Positions 53,290 to 62,856 of a stretch of 64,000 nt of DNA are shown in pieces. The DNA is from JBKPNJ01 sp963695705. GTDB taxonomy: Bacteria > Actinomycetota > Actinomycetes > Propionibacteriales > Nocardioidaceae. Under the pieces are notes generated by a model, which searched no databases, was not told where the DNA came from, and was given only the letters and a program-made list of their open reading frames with translations. Location: positions 372,001 through 436,000 of the forward strand of contig CAVOHB010000006.1 in the NCBI GenBank assembly GCA_963695705.1, in the 5' to 3' direction. Position 1 is the stretch's first letter; every line of letters begins with the position of its first letter. A program made the position numbers and the translations under genes.

Positions 53290-53802
53290 GTGAGCATCTT
53301 TCAGACCCGCGAGCAGCTTGCCACCTTGCTGGACCCCGTCCTGGGATCCGCGGGGCTCGACCTCGAAGACGTCCAGATCAGCCAGGCCGGCCGGCGGCGC
53401 CTGATCCGCGTGCTCATCGACCAGGACGGTGGCGTGACCCTCGACGACGTGGCCGATGCCACGCGCCTGGTGTCAGCGGCCCTCGATGCCAGGGACGCGA
53501 TGGGTGACCAGGCGTACACGCTCGAGGTGTCCTCCCGGGGCACCGATCGACCGCTGACCCTACCCAGGCACTGGCGGCGCAACCATGGCCGGCTCGTCCG
53601 CGTCGAGACGACCGACGGGCGGTCGCTGACCGGGAGGATCGCGGGCAGCGACGAGCAAGCCGTTGCCCTCGTGGTCGACGGGACCGACAGCCGATTGGCG
53701 TACGTCGACGTCGCCAAGGCTCTGGTCCAGGTCGAGTTCAGCAGGTCCGGCACGGACCGCGCGTCGCCGGCGCAGCAGCGCCATGAGACACAGGAGGGCT
53801 AG
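53290..53802 (+). CDS. rimP: Ribosome maturation factor RimP
   Basis: RimP, 170 aa, needed for 30S subunit maturation. It has LLDPVLGSAGLDLEDVQISQ, RRLIRVLIDQDGGVTLDDVA and YTLEVSSRGTDRPLTLPRHW, the SSPG-like motif here as SSRGTDRPL. The C-terminal SH3-like domain includes GRLVRVETTDGRSLTGRIAG. GTG 53290 has GAGGAGG upstream. It is five bases from nusA, the conserved rimP-nusA-ylxR-infB order. Confidence 0.95.
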   Translation: MSIFQTREQLATLLDPVLGSAGLDLEDVQISQAGRRRLIRVLIDQDGGVTLDDVADATRLVSAALDARDAMGDQAYTLEVSSRGTDRPLTLPRHWRRNHGRLVRVETTDGRSLTGRIAGSDEQAVALVVDGTDSRLAYVDVAKALVQVEFSRSGTDRASPAQQRHETQEG

Positions 53803-53807
53803 GCGAC

Positions 53808-54839
53808 ATGGACATCGACATGGCGGTCCTGCGCTCGCTCGAGCGTGAGAAGGAGATCGGTTTCAACATCGTCGTGGAGGCCATCGAGCAGGCGCTGCTG
53901 GTCGCGTACTACCGGAGCAACGGCGCGCAGCCGTCGGCCCGGGTGGACCTGGACCGCAAGACCGGACACGTGACGGTGATCGTGGAGGAACGCAACGAGG
54001 AGGGCGAGCTGCTGCGCGAGTGGGACGACACACCGGCGGGCTTCGGCCGGATCGCCGCGACGACGGCCAAGCAGGTCATCCTCCAGCGTCTGCGGGATGC
54101 TGAGGACGACCTCAGGTTCGGGGAGTTCTCCGGCAAGGAAGGCAACATCGTCTCGGGAGTCGTCCAACAGGGCCACAACCCCGACGACGTGATGGTCGAT
54201 GTCGGCAAGATCGAGGCCCTGCTGTCGATGGCCGAACGGGTCCCGGGCGAGCGGTACGAGCACGGAACCCGGATCAAGTGCCTCGTGGTCAGCGTTCGGA
54301 AGGGGATGCGCGGGCCGCAGGTGCTGCTCTCGCGCTCGCACCCCAACCTGGTGAAGAAGCTGTTCGCGCTCGAGGTACCCGAGATCGCCGACGGCACGGT
54401 GGAGGTCACGGCGATCGCGCGCGAGGCGGGCCACCGCACCAAGATCGCGGTGCGGTCGACCGTGCCGGGGGTGAACGCGAAGGGGTCCTGCATCGGGCCG
54501 ATGGGTCAGCGCGTACGCAATGTGATGCACGAGCTGCACGGGGAGAAGATCGACATCGTCGACTACTCCGACGACCCGGCCGAGATGGTCGCCCAGGCGC
54601 TGTCACCCGCGCGCGTCAGCAGCGTGGAGATTCTCGACGCGGAGACCCGCTCGGCCCGCGTGATCGTCCCCGACTACCAGCTGTCACTGGCGATCGGCAA
54701 GGAGGGCCAGAACGCGCGGCTGGCGGCCAGGCTGACCGGATGGCGCATCGACATCAGGCCCGACACAGCACCGGACACCCCGACCGCCAACCCGGGTCGC
54801 GAGCGCACGCCCGAGCACACCGGTGCCGACGATTCCTGA
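53808..54839 (+). CDS. nusA: Transcription termination/antitermination factor NusA
   Basis: NusA, 343 aa, the short actinobacterial form. The N-terminal RNAP-binding domain (LRSLEREKEIGFNIVVEAIE) is followed by S1 (EGNIVSGVVQQGHNPDDVMV) and two KH domains (GVNAKGSCIGPMGQRVRNVM; LAIGKEGQNARLAARLTGWR). It lacks the acidic repeats of E. coli NusA, which is usual here. The start is ATG 53808 with GGAGGG upstream. It couples RNA polymerase pausing and termination. Confidence 0.96.
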   Translation: MDIDMAVLRSLEREKEIGFNIVVEAIEQALLVAYYRSNGAQPSARVDLDRKTGHVTVIVEERNEEGELLREWDDTPAGFGRIAATTAKQVILQRLRDAEDDLRFGEFSGKEGNIVSGVVQQGHNPDDVMVDVGKIEALLSMAERVPGERYEHGTRIKCLVVSVRKGMRGPQVLLSRSHPNLVKKLFALEVPEIADGTVEVTAIAREAGHRTKIAVRSTVPGVNAKGSCIGPMGQRVRNVMHELHGEKIDIVDYSDDPAEMVAQALSPARVSSVEILDAETRSARVIVPDYQLSLAIGKEGQNARLAARLTGWRIDIRPDTAPDTPTANPGRERTPEHTGADDS

Positions 54840-54863
54840 AGTTTGCGGGTAGACTCACCCAAG

Positions 54864-55199
54864 GTGGGTTGTCCAACGCCTGACATCCAGACGCGTCCGC
54901 GTCCCGTACGCATGTGTGTGGGGTGTCGCGCTCGGGCAGCCAAATCCGAGCTGTTGCGCGTCGTGGTGGTCGACGGCGGTCCCGGAAGGTCCGTCGTACC
55001 CGATCCACCCGGCACAGCACCCGGTCGTGGAGCGCACCTGCACCCCACGGTCGAGTGTCTCGACCTCGCCGAGCGTCGTCGAGCGTTCCGCCTGGCCCTC
55101 CGGGTCCAGGGGCCGCTCGATCTGTCCGCCCTGCGGGTCCACGTCGGCAGCAGTAGCAGAGCAAGCAGGGCGGCGGTCCCCGGGACGTCCCCTTCGTAA
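54864..55199 (+). CDS. ylxR: YlxR-family RNA-binding protein
   Basis: A 111-aa member of the YlxR/DUF448 family, normally between nusA and infB as here. The core is RMCVGCRARAAKSELLRVVV, with GRGAHLHPTVECLDLAERRR later; these form the positively charged RNA-binding fold. The start is uncertain: GTG 54864, TTG 54843 or ATG 54912 all fit the frame, and none has a strong ribosome site. The C-terminal 20 residues are Ser/Arg-rich and not conserved. Confidence 0.85.
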   Translation: MGCPTPDIQTRPRPVRMCVGCRARAAKSELLRVVVVDGGPGRSVVPDPPGTAPGRGAHLHPTVECLDLAERRRAFRLALRVQGPLDLSALRVHVGSSSRASRAAVPGTSPS

Positions 55200-55355
55200 C
55201 CGCAGCACCAACCGCAGCACCATCAGGCGCCGCACCCCGACAGAAAGCGGAGCACGACCTCATGAGCAGTCGATGAGCACTTCGCGATGAGCATGCACGT
55301 CAAATAGCGGTCTGCACGTCCACAGGACCAGGCCGCGACCTTTCGAAGGAGAGCA

Positions 55356-58217
55356 GTGGCTAAGGTCCGAGTCTATGAACTCGCCAAGGAATATGGCGTC
55401 GAGAGCAAGGTCGTCCTGTCGACCCTCCGCGACATGGGCGAGTTCGTCCGGTCGGCGTCCTCGACGGTGGAACCGCCGGTCGTCCGCCGGCTGAACGAGA
55501 ACTTCGGCGACAAGCTGCGCGCCGACGGCGTCGCGTCGAAGCCGGCCAAGAAGTCTGTCGCCAAGAACGGCGCGACGCAGGCCGCGCCGACGCCCGAGGT
55601 GGACGCGGGCGAGGTCATGTCGGGAGGGGGCGCGCAGACGCAGGCGCCCGCCGCCGAGGCGTCCGCCGTCGCGACGTCGCCGGCTGCCGACATCCCGGTG
55701 GAGCCCCCCGCGGTTGCCGAGCCGATCGTCGCGGCCGCACCGGCGCCGCTGGCGCCTGGGCCGACGGGCACGGAGCCGTCCGAACCCGGACAACCCGGCG
55801 GCGAGCAGGATCCCTCGACGACCCGCCCCGCCGCCCGCGCTCCCCGACCGGGTGCCCCCCGGCCCGGGAACAATCCCTTCTCCTCGACTCAGGGCATGCA
55901 ACGGCCGGGCCGACCTTCGCCCGGTCAGATGCCGCCGCGGCCTCCCGCCGCCCGCGAAGGCGGCCGCGACGACCTTTCCGGCAACGGACGCCCGGGCGGC
56001 GTCGCCGGTGCACCCCGGCCCAACCCGGCGATGATGCCCCGGCAGCCGTCGACCTCACTCGGTCGAGAGACCGGGCGACCCGGTCGCGGCGGCCCGGGCG
56101 GCCCGGGCGGTTCTGGTGGCCCAGGCGGCCCGGGCGCGGGCCGTGGCGCTCCGGCGGGTCGTGGGGCGCCGTCCGGCGCCCGTACCAGCGGCCGTCCCGG
56201 CGGTGGCTTCGCGGGCGCTCCTGGCGGTGGCCCGAGTGGTCCTCCCGGAGGCGGGCGGCCGGGAGGTGCGGGCCGTGGTCAGCGGGGCACCACCCAGGGC
56301 GCGTTCGGTCGCCCCGGCGGACCGTCACGGCGCGGGCGCAAGTCCAAGCGCCAGCGCCGCCAGGAGTTCGACAACATGCAGGCTCCCTCGGTCGGCGGCG
56401 TACGCGTCCGCAAGGGCGAGGGAGAGATCGTCCGGCTCTCACGCGGCTCGTCGCTGACGGACTTCGCCGAGAAGGTCGGCGTCGACCCCGCATCCCTGGT
56501 CCAGGTGCTGTTCGCGCTCGGCGAGATGGTCACCGCGACCCAGTCGGTCAACGACGAGACGCTTGCCCTGCTCGGCCAGGAGCTCAACTACACGATCGAG
56601 GTCGTCTCGCCGGAGGACGAGGACCGGGAGCTGCTCGAGTCCTTCGACCTGGAGTTCGGTGAGGACTATGGCGACGACGCCGACCTGGAGGCCAGGCCAC
56701 CGGTCGTCACCGTGATGGGTCACGTCGACCACGGCAAGACCCGGCTGCTCGACGCGATCCGCAACGCCGACGTGATGGCCAAGGAGGCCGGTGGCATCAC
56801 CCAGCACATCGGCGCCTACCAGGTCTCCACCGAGGTCGAGGGCGTCGAGCGCAAGATCACGTTCATCGACACTCCTGGCCACGAGGCGTTCACCGCCATG
56901 CGTGCCCGTGGGGCGCAGGCCACCGACATCGCGATCCTGGTGGTCGCTGCTGACGACGGCGTGATGCCCCAGACGATCGAGGCGCTCAACCACGCCAAGG
57001 CGGCCGGGGTCCCGGTCGTGGTCGCGGTCAACAAGATCGACGTCCCCGGCGCCGACCCCACCAAGGTGCGTGGCCAGCTCACCGAGTACGGCCTGGTGCC
57101 CGAGGAGTACGGCGGCGACACGATGTTCGTCGACGTCTCAGCCAAGGCGGGTCAGAACATCGACGGACTGCTCGAGGCCATCGTGCTGACCGCCGACGCG
57201 TCGCTGGACCTGCGCGCCAACCCCAACCAGCAGGCTCAGGGGCTGGCGATCGAGGCCCACCTCGACCGTGGCCGCGGGCCGGTCGCGACCGTGCTGATCC
57301 AGCGCGGCACGCTGCGCGTCGGCGACTCCGTTGTCGCCGGACCGGCGTACGGCCGGGTCCGCGCGATGCTCGACGAGCACGGCGTCGGGATCGAGGAGGC
57401 GCTGCCTTCACGGCCGGTGCTCGTGCTCGGGCTCACCGCGGTTCCGGGCGCCGGAGACAACCTGCTCGTCGTCGACGACGACCGGGTGGCCCGGCAGATC
57501 GCGGAGCGGCGCGAGGCGCGTGAACGCAACGCCCTGCTCGCTCAGCGCCGCGGCCGTCGTACCCTCGAGGACTTCATGGCCTCCATGGAGAAGGGCGAGA
57601 GCCAAGAGCTGCTGCTGATCCTCAAGGGGGACGTGTCCGGCTCGGTCGAGGCACTCGAGGACTCGCTGGCCAAGATCGAGGTCGGTCAGGACGTGACACT
57701 GCGCGTCATCGACCGCGGGGTCGGCGCGATCACCGAGACCAACGTCATGCTGGCAGCCGCATCCGACGCGATCATCATCGGGTTCAACGTGCGACCGCAG
57801 GGCAAGGCGACCGAGGTGGCGGAACGCGAGGGCGTGGACATCCGCTACTACTCGGTCATCTACCAGGCGATCGACGAGATCGAGGCGGCTCTGAAGGGTC
57901 TGCTCAAGCCGGAGTACGAGGAGGTGCAGCTCGGTACCGCCGAGGTGCGCGACGTGTTCCGGTCGTCGAAGATCGGCAACATCGCCGGCTGCATGGTGAC
58001 CAGCGGGGTGATCCGCCGCAACGGCAAGGCGCGGCTGGTCCGCGACGGCGCCGTGGTGGCAGACAACCTCGACATCTCGTCGCTGAAGCGCTTCAAGGAC
58101 GACGCGACCGAGGTCCGCGAGGGCTTCGAGTGCGGGCTGACACTGAGGGGCTACAACGACATCAAGATCGATGACGTCATCGAGACGTTCGAGATGCGGG
58201 AGATCCTGCGGGGCTGA
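55356..58217 (+). CDS. infB: Translation initiation factor IF-2
   Basis: IF-2, 953 aa, the GTPase that places fMet-tRNA on the 30S subunit. The N-terminal IF2_N domain (VRVYELAKEYGVESKVVLST) is followed by a long Ala/Pro/Gly/Arg-rich linker (residues about 70-330). A second IF2_N-like segment precedes the G domain. G1 is GHVDHGKT at residues 455-462, G3 is IDTPGHEAF, G4 is NKID. Domains II-IV follow to the C-terminus. GTG 55356 has GAAGGAGAG upstream. rbfA starts six bases downstream. Confidence 0.97.
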   Translation: MAKVRVYELAKEYGVESKVVLSTLRDMGEFVRSASSTVEPPVVRRLNENFGDKLRADGVASKPAKKSVAKNGATQAAPTPEVDAGEVMSGGGAQTQAPAAEASAVATSPAADIPVEPPAVAEPIVAAAPAPLAPGPTGTEPSEPGQPGGEQDPSTTRPAARAPRPGAPRPGNNPFSSTQGMQRPGRPSPGQMPPRPPAAREGGRDDLSGNGRPGGVAGAPRPNPAMMPRQPSTSLGRETGRPGRGGPGGPGGSGGPGGPGAGRGAPAGRGAPSGARTSGRPGGGFAGAPGGGPSGPPGGGRPGGAGRGQRGTTQGAFGRPGGPSRRGRKSKRQRRQEFDNMQAPSVGGVRVRKGEGEIVRLSRGSSLTDFAEKVGVDPASLVQVLFALGEMVTATQSVNDETLALLGQELNYTIEVVSPEDEDRELLESFDLEFGEDYGDDADLEARPPVVTVMGHVDHGKTRLLDAIRNADVMAKEAGGITQHIGAYQVSTEVEGVERKITFIDTPGHEAFTAMRARGAQATDIAILVVAADDGVMPQTIEALNHAKAAGVPVVVAVNKIDVPGADPTKVRGQLTEYGLVPEEYGGDTMFVDVSAKAGQNIDGLLEAIVLTADASLDLRANPNQQAQGLAIEAHLDRGRGPVATVLIQRGTLRVGDSVVAGPAYGRVRAMLDEHGVGIEEALPSRPVLVLGLTAVPGAGDNLLVVDDDRVARQIAERREARERNALLAQRRGRRTLEDFMASMEKGESQELLLILKGDVSGSVEALEDSLAKIEVGQDVTLRVIDRGVGAITETNVMLAAASDAIIIGFNVRPQGKATEVAEREGVDIRYYSVIYQAIDEIEAALKGLLKPEYEEVQLGTAEVRDVFRSSKIGNIAGCMVTSGVIRRNGKARLVRDGAVVADNLDISSLKRFKDDATEVREGFECGLTLRGYNDIKIDDVIETFEMREILRG

Positions 58218-58223
58218 GAGGCG

Positions 58224-58706
58224 ATGAGTTCAGCGCGAGTACGCAAGGTGGCTGACCGGATCAAGGTCACGGTCGCGGAAATGCTCGAGCGACGGATCAA
58301 GGACCCGCGGCTGGGGTTCGTCACCGTGACCGACGTACGGGTCACCGGTGACACCCAGCAGGCAACGGTGTTCTACACCGTCTTCGGCGACGACGACGAA
58401 CGGGCGGGAACCGCGGCTGCGCTGGAGAGTGCCCGCGGCCTGATCCGCTCCGAGGTCGGCAAGCAGCTCGGCATGCGCCACACCCCGACGCTGGAGTTCG
58501 TGCTGGACGCGCTGCCGCAGACCGCGGCCCACATCGAGGAGCTGCTGGCCGACGCGCGCCGGTCCGACGCAGAGGTCGCTGCAGCCGCGGCCGGGGCGGC
58601 GTATGCCGGTGACCCCGATCCCTATCGCACTCCGGGCGAGGACGACGGGACGGGGGACGGCACGGCTCACACCGGTTCCGATGATCAGGATCCGGGCGGC
58701 GGCTGA
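58224..58706 (+). CDS. rbfA: Ribosome-binding factor A
   Basis: RbfA, 160 aa, a KH-fold protein that helps mature the 30S 5' end. It has ARVRKVADRIKVTVAEMLER, DPRLGFVTVTDVRVTGDTQQ and LIRSEVGKQLGMRHTPTLEF, ending in an acidic Asp/Gly/Pro-rich tail. Its 3' end overlaps the convergent flavoprotein gene by 22 bp, so the tail and that gene's end share sequence. Confidence 0.95.
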   Translation: MSSARVRKVADRIKVTVAEMLERRIKDPRLGFVTVTDVRVTGDTQQATVFYTVFGDDDERAGTAAALESARGLIRSEVGKQLGMRHTPTLEFVLDALPQTAAHIEELLADARRSDAEVAAAAAGAAYAGDPDPYRTPGEDDGTGDGTAHTGSDDQDPGGG

Positions 58707-59758
58707 GAGGAGCCGACGCGAGGTTCCGCGAGGGCGTCGATCGCCCGCCCGAACACCGAAGGAAAAGCCGCGGCCGCAGGCACGACCGCCGACCGCAGGG
58801 GCTGCCGAAGCGCGGCGAAGAGCAGCGTCCTGGTCATGACCCGGTATCGGCGCGAGACCTGCCGCCACTGCGCCTCGTACGTTTCCGGGTTGTCCGCCAG
58901 CACACAGCTCACGAGCCGCTCAGCGGCCGCCATCCCGACGGCGATGCCCTCGCCGGTGAGCGCGTCGACGTACCCGGCGGCGTCCCCCACCAGTAGCACC
59001 CGGCCAACGACCCGCCGGGCGATGTTGCGTTCCAGCGGACCGGCCCCGCGCGTGCTGGACGCGGACGCTGCCGCGTCCAGCCGCCGGGCCAGCGCGGGGA
59101 ACGCCGACATCCAGTCGTCGAAGGAACGCCCCCGTCGATGGGTGAGCACAGCAACCCCGACGAGTTCCGGCCCGACCGGCGTCACGTACGCCTCGGCTCC
59201 GTCGGCCCAGTGGACCTCCACCATGTCGCTCCACGGCCGCACCACGTAGTGCCGGCGTAGCCCGTACCGGGGACGCAGGCGGGCGGGTCGCTGCAGGCCG
59301 AACTGCCGGCTCACGACCGAACGCAGACCGTCGGCAGCGGCGAGGTAGCCGCCCGTGACGCCGGCGGCTTCGACCCGGTCCGGGTATTGACGTATGCCGT
59401 CGACGCGATCGATCAGGCGCTTGACGCCGGCGGAGTCGGCCGCGTCGGCGAGGGCGGCATGCAGTGCGGTGCGACGGACACCGCGGCCGGCCCCCGCAGT
59501 GAACGCGGCCCGGGCGCTCCGGCGCCCGTTCGCCTCGTGGTAGCTGATCCCGGCGAACCGGCGGCCCGGTGGGTCGACACCGATGCCGGCGAGAATCTGC
59601 AGAGCGCCAGGCATCAGGCCTTCACCGCAGGCCTTGTCCACCGGATCGGGTCGCTGCTCGATCACCGCTACCGACAGGCCGGCCCTGGCCCCCAGCAGTG
59701 CAGTCCCGAGGCCGACCGGTCCGCCGCCGACGACCAGCAGATCGACGTCGGGAGTCAT
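58685..59758 (-). CDS. FAD-dependent hydroxylase, SrsC-like
   Basis: A 357-aa group A flavoprotein monooxygenase/geranylgeranyl-reductase-like protein. The FAD GxGxxG is LLVVGGGPVGLGTALLGARA; ACGEGLMPGALQIL is the conserved second loop. RVLLVGDAAGYVDALTGEGI carries the GD motif that contacts FAD. In Streptomyces griseus, SrsC hydroxylates alkylresorcinols made by SrsA, and the same gene trio is found here. The ATG overlaps the methyltransferase stop (ATGA). It is convergent with rbfA. Confidence 0.88.
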   Translation of the reverse strand: MTPDVDLLVVGGGPVGLGTALLGARAGLSVAVIEQRPDPVDKACGEGLMPGALQILAGIGVDPPGRRFAGISYHEANGRRSARAAFTAGAGRGVRRTALHAALADAADSAGVKRLIDRVDGIRQYPDRVEAAGVTGGYLAAADGLRSVVSRQFGLQRPARLRPRYGLRRHYVVRPWSDMVEVHWADGAEAYVTPVGPELVGVAVLTHRRGRSFDDWMSAFPALARRLDAAASASSTRGAGPLERNIARRVVGRVLLVGDAAGYVDALTGEGIAVGMAAAERLVSCVLADNPETYEAQWRQVSRRYRVMTRTLLFAALRQPLRSAVVPAAAAFPSVFGRAIDALAEPRVGSSQPPPGS

Positions 59759-60279
59759 ACCGGCGCGGCCTCACGCAGCGCGGCGGTCTCGCAGCGGATA
59801 CGGACACGGAGAACCGCGGCGTTGAGCAGCGTGAACCCGGCACAGGTGAGCCAGGCGGAGTGCACCAGCGGGAGGGCGAACCCTTCCACCACCACCGCGA
59901 CATAGTTGGGGTGCGTCAGGAAGCGGTAGGGCCCCCGGTCGACCAGCGACATCCGCGGTACGACGATCACCCGGGTGTTCCACCGGGGGCCGAGGGTAGC
60001 GATGCACCACCACCGCAGGGCCTGCGATCCCAGCACCAGCCCGAGCATCGGCCACCCGAGCCAGGGGATGAACGGCCGGTCGAGCGTCCACACCTCGACC
60101 ACGCAGCCACCGAGCAGGCCGGCATGCAGGAGCACCATCCAGGGATAGTGGCGCCGGCCACGCTCCACACCGCCCCGGTCGAACGCCCAGTGCGCGTTCC
60201 GCAGCGAGACCAGCAGCTCGGCGAGGCGCTCGACGCCGACGGCGAGCACGAGCAGGGTGTACCACGCCTGGCTGCTCAT
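59755..60279 (-). CDS. Isoprenylcysteine carboxyl methyltransferase-family protein, SrsB-like
   Basis: A 174-aa membrane methyltransferase (ICMT family). It has about five hydrophobic segments, with RHYPWMVLLHAGLLGGCVVE, WNTRVIVVPRMSLVDRGPYR and FLTHPNYVAVVVEGFALPLV, the ICMT SAM-binding HPNY region. Although related to isoprenylcysteine methyltransferases, bacterial members next to type III PKS genes methylate phenolic lipids (SrsB). It overlaps the flavoprotein gene and lies 13 bp from the PKS gene. Confidence 0.9.
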   Translation of the reverse strand: MSSQAWYTLLVLAVGVERLAELLVSLRNAHWAFDRGGVERGRRHYPWMVLLHAGLLGGCVVEVWTLDRPFIPWLGWPMLGLVLGSQALRWWCIATLGPRWNTRVIVVPRMSLVDRGPYRFLTHPNYVAVVVEGFALPLVHSAWLTCAGFTLLNAAVLRVRIRCETAALREAAPV

Positions 60280-60292
60280 CGGGCCCGCTGCC

Positions 60293-61357
60293 TCACCATC
60301 GCAACAGCACCAGCTCAGAGCAGAACCCCGGGCCCATCGCCATCAGCAGCCCCGGGGCGCGCGTACCGGCCGGCCGCTCGGCCAGTGTCTGGCCGAGGAC
60401 GTGCAGCACCGATGCCGAGGACAGGTTTCCCAGCCGTGCCAGCGACCGCCACGAGCGTACGAGCGCGTGGCCGGGCAGGGACAGCGTCCGGGTGATCGCC
60501 TCCAGGACCTTCGGGCCGCCGGGATGGGACACCCAGTGTTCGATGTCGCCGATCTCGAGGTCGTGGTCACCGAGAAAGGCCTTGACGTCGACTCCGAGAT
60601 GCTCCTCGACGACGTCGGCGACGCTGGCCGCAAGGACGATGCGAAAGCCGGTGCCGCCGATGTCCCAGCCCATCACCCGCTCGGTGTCGGGATACATACG
60701 CGACCGGCTTCCGATCACCTGCGGGGCCACGACCCCGAGCTCCGCGGCCCGCCGTTCGCCGAGCATGACGACAGCCGCCGCCCCGTCACCGAAGAGCCCG
60801 CTCGCGACGAGGTTCGCCGTCGAGGCATCGTCGCGCTGCACGGTGAGCGAGCAGAGCTCCACCGACAGCAGCACCGCCACGTCGTCGGGGTGCCCGAGCA
60901 GGTAGTCATGCAGGCGAGCAACGCCGGCGGCGCCGGCCACGCAGCCGAGCCCGAACAGCGGCAGTCGTTTGACGTCGCTGCGCAGGCCCAGTCGCGGAAC
61001 CAACCGGGCGTCGAGGCTCGGCGCGGCCACCCCCGTGACGGTGGTGGTCATGATGACGTCGACGTCCCGCGGGTCGAGCCCGCCGGCGTTGAGCGCGCGG
61101 TCGACCGCCTCCGCTCCGAGGTCGACGCCCACCCGGATGAACGCGTCGTTGGCCGCGGTGAAGCCGTCCAAGCCGGCGTACTCATCAAGCGGCAGCGCCA
61201 GATGGCGGGTCTCGACACCGGCGGCGGTATGGAAGCGCCGCAGCCGCGCCAGGGCAACAGGATCTGCCGTGACGACGCCGGCGAATGCCGATGTGATCTC
61301 CTGCTGCTGGTACCGATGGGCGCCCAGAGCGGTCCCCACGGCGGCAAGGCGACTCAC
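60293..61357 (-). CDS. Type III polyketide synthase (alkylresorcinol-type)
   Basis: A 354-aa chalcone-synthase-fold enzyme. The catalytic triad is C139 (LFGLGCVAGAAG), H278 (HWVSHPGGPKV) and N311 (LGNLSSASVL). The family end motif is GPGFCSELVLLRW. It extends an acyl starter with malonyl-type units and cyclises the product; with SrsB- and SrsC-like neighbours the probable product is a methylated, hydroxylated alkylresorcinol or alkylquinone membrane lipid. It is the first gene of the three-gene minus-strand operon and is transcribed away from truB. Confidence 0.92.
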   Translation of the reverse strand: MSRLAAVGTALGAHRYQQQEITSAFAGVVTADPVALARLRRFHTAAGVETRHLALPLDEYAGLDGFTAANDAFIRVGVDLGAEAVDRALNAGGLDPRDVDVIMTTTVTGVAAPSLDARLVPRLGLRSDVKRLPLFGLGCVAGAAGVARLHDYLLGHPDDVAVLLSVELCSLTVQRDDASTANLVASGLFGDGAAAVVMLGERRAAELGVVAPQVIGSRSRMYPDTERVMGWDIGGTGFRIVLAASVADVVEEHLGVDVKAFLGDHDLEIGDIEHWVSHPGGPKVLEAITRTLSLPGHALVRSWRSLARLGNLSSASVLHVLGQTLAERPAGTRAPGLLMAMGPGFCSELVLLRW

Positions 61358-61449
61358 CGGGGCATCGTCGCACGCTCGTACCGCTGCGTGGGGGCGGGGG
61401 CCGACGGGGATACTCGGGACGTGGTCGGCATCAGCAAGGTCCTGAGCAG

Positions 61450-62337
61450 ATGACTTCCGGGGACAGCCCGGGGGACGGCATCGTGGTCGTCGACAAGCCG
61501 GCGGGCCTGACGTCCCACGAGGTCGTCTCCCGCATGCGGGCGATCGCCGGCACTCGCAAGGTGGGGCATGCCGGGACCCTCGACCCGATGGCGACCGGTG
61601 TCCTGGTGCTGGGCATCAACAAGGCGACGCGGCTGCTCGGGCACCTCACGCTGACCTCGAAGTCCTATCTGGCGACGATCCGGCTCGGTCAGTCGACAGT
61701 CAGCGACGACGCCGAGGGGGAGATCACCGGCTCGGCATCGACGCGCGGGCTCACCGATGTCGAGATCGCAGCCGCGATTGCACGACTGGTCGGGGAGCTC
61801 GAGCAGGTCCCGTCGTCGGTCTCGGCCGTCAACGTGGACGGTGAAAGGGCGTACGCCCTGGTCAGAGCCGGTCATCCAGTCTCACTCTCGGCACGGGCGA
61901 TCACGGTCACCCGCTTCGCGATGGGAGATGTCCGTCGCCATGGCGACCTGCTGGACGTGGACGTCGACGTCACCTGCTCGAGCGGGACCTACGTGCGGGC
62001 GTTGGCGCGAGACCTCGGTACGGACCTCGGCGTCGGCGGCCACCTCACCCTGCTCCGCCGCACCAGGGTCGGCCCCTACGGGCTTGCCGAGGCCACCACC
62101 CTCGACGCGTTGGCCGAGGATCTCGTCATCCTCTCAATGGGAGACGTCGCCCGTGCCTGCTTCACCACGTTCACGGTCACTTCCGACGATGTGTTCAGGG
62201 TGCGCAACGGTCAGCGGCTCGACCTGCCGATCGGCCCCGAGACCACGGGGGTCCTGGCGCCGGACGGGGAGCTTCTGGCTTTGTACGCCCGCCAAGCCTC
62301 CGAACCCGCCAGACCGCTGATGGTTGTCGCCCACTGA
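61450..62337 (+). CDS. truB: tRNA pseudouridine-55 synthase
   Basis: TruB, 295 aa, makes pseudouridine at position 55 of tRNA. It has GIVVVDKPAGLTSHEVVSRM and VGHAGTLDPMATGVLVLGIN with catalytic D45, KSYLATIRLGQSTVSDDAEG, and YVRALARDLGTDLGVGGHLT. A C-terminal PUA-like part follows. In many actinobacteria it directly follows rbfA; here the three-gene polyketide operon separates them on the opposite strand. Confidence 0.96.
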   Translation: MTSGDSPGDGIVVVDKPAGLTSHEVVSRMRAIAGTRKVGHAGTLDPMATGVLVLGINKATRLLGHLTLTSKSYLATIRLGQSTVSDDAEGEITGSASTRGLTDVEIAAAIARLVGELEQVPSSVSAVNVDGERAYALVRAGHPVSLSARAITVTRFAMGDVRRHGDLLDVDVDVTCSSGTYVRALARDLGTDLGVGGHLTLLRRTRVGPYGLAEATTLDALAEDLVILSMGDVARACFTTFTVTSDDVFRVRNGQRLDLPIGPETTGVLAPDGELLALYARQASEPARPLMVVAH

Positions 62338-62359
62338 CCCGTTCGCCCGATGCGTCCGC

Positions 62360-62617
62360 TCACTTGTCGAGGTCGGCGGCCACCAGGTCGGCGATCGCCT
62401 TGGCTGCGTCCTCATCATCGCTGGCCACGACCACCGCGTCGCCGGCCTTCGCGTCCAGCGTCATGATCATCAGCGTCGACCCTGCATCGACCGGGTCACC
62501 GCCCGGGTGAGAGATCGTGACGGCGTGGTCCATTTTCGCGGCGGCGTCGGCGATCGTGGCCGCAGGGCGGGCGTGCAACCCGACCGACGAGCCGACGTTG
62601 ACGGTGATGCTGGCCAT
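62360..62617 (-). CDS. ptsH: PTS phosphocarrier protein HPr
   Basis: HPr, 85 aa, relays phosphate from enzyme I to sugar-specific EIIA proteins. The active His is H15 in VGLHARPAA; the GSTLMIMTLDAKAGD segment carries the regulatory-Ser region. The start is ATG 62617 with GGAGG upstream. It is transcribed divergently from ptsI across 251 bp and is convergent with truB. No EII permease gene is in the window. Confidence 0.95.
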   Translation of the reverse strand: MASITVNVGSSVGLHARPAATIADAAAKMDHAVTISHPGGDPVDAGSTLMIMTLDAKAGDAVVVASDDEDAAKAIADLVAADLDK

Positions 62618-62856
62618 CGATACCTCCGCAGCACAGGATGACAGACGCGAGGCGTCTGAAGGTATTTCAAGCTTTGTGGCCCGCGGCCGCCGGAGTCGAT
62701 GTCTCGGCGGCCGCGGAGCTGGTTGCGACGAGCAGGCGCTGGTGACCGCAGGCTCGACGTCGAACCGCCAGGTCAGCCGACCCCATCGGCGGCTTAAGAG
62801 TAGCGGGGTGATCAATGTTTCACGCAGTTGGGAACGCTTCGGACGCGGTGCGGTCA

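Noticed and set aside
55550..56340. Gly/Pro/Arg-rich repeats in IF-2 as a separate repeat element
   Set aside because: Long low-complexity linkers are normal in actinobacterial IF-2.
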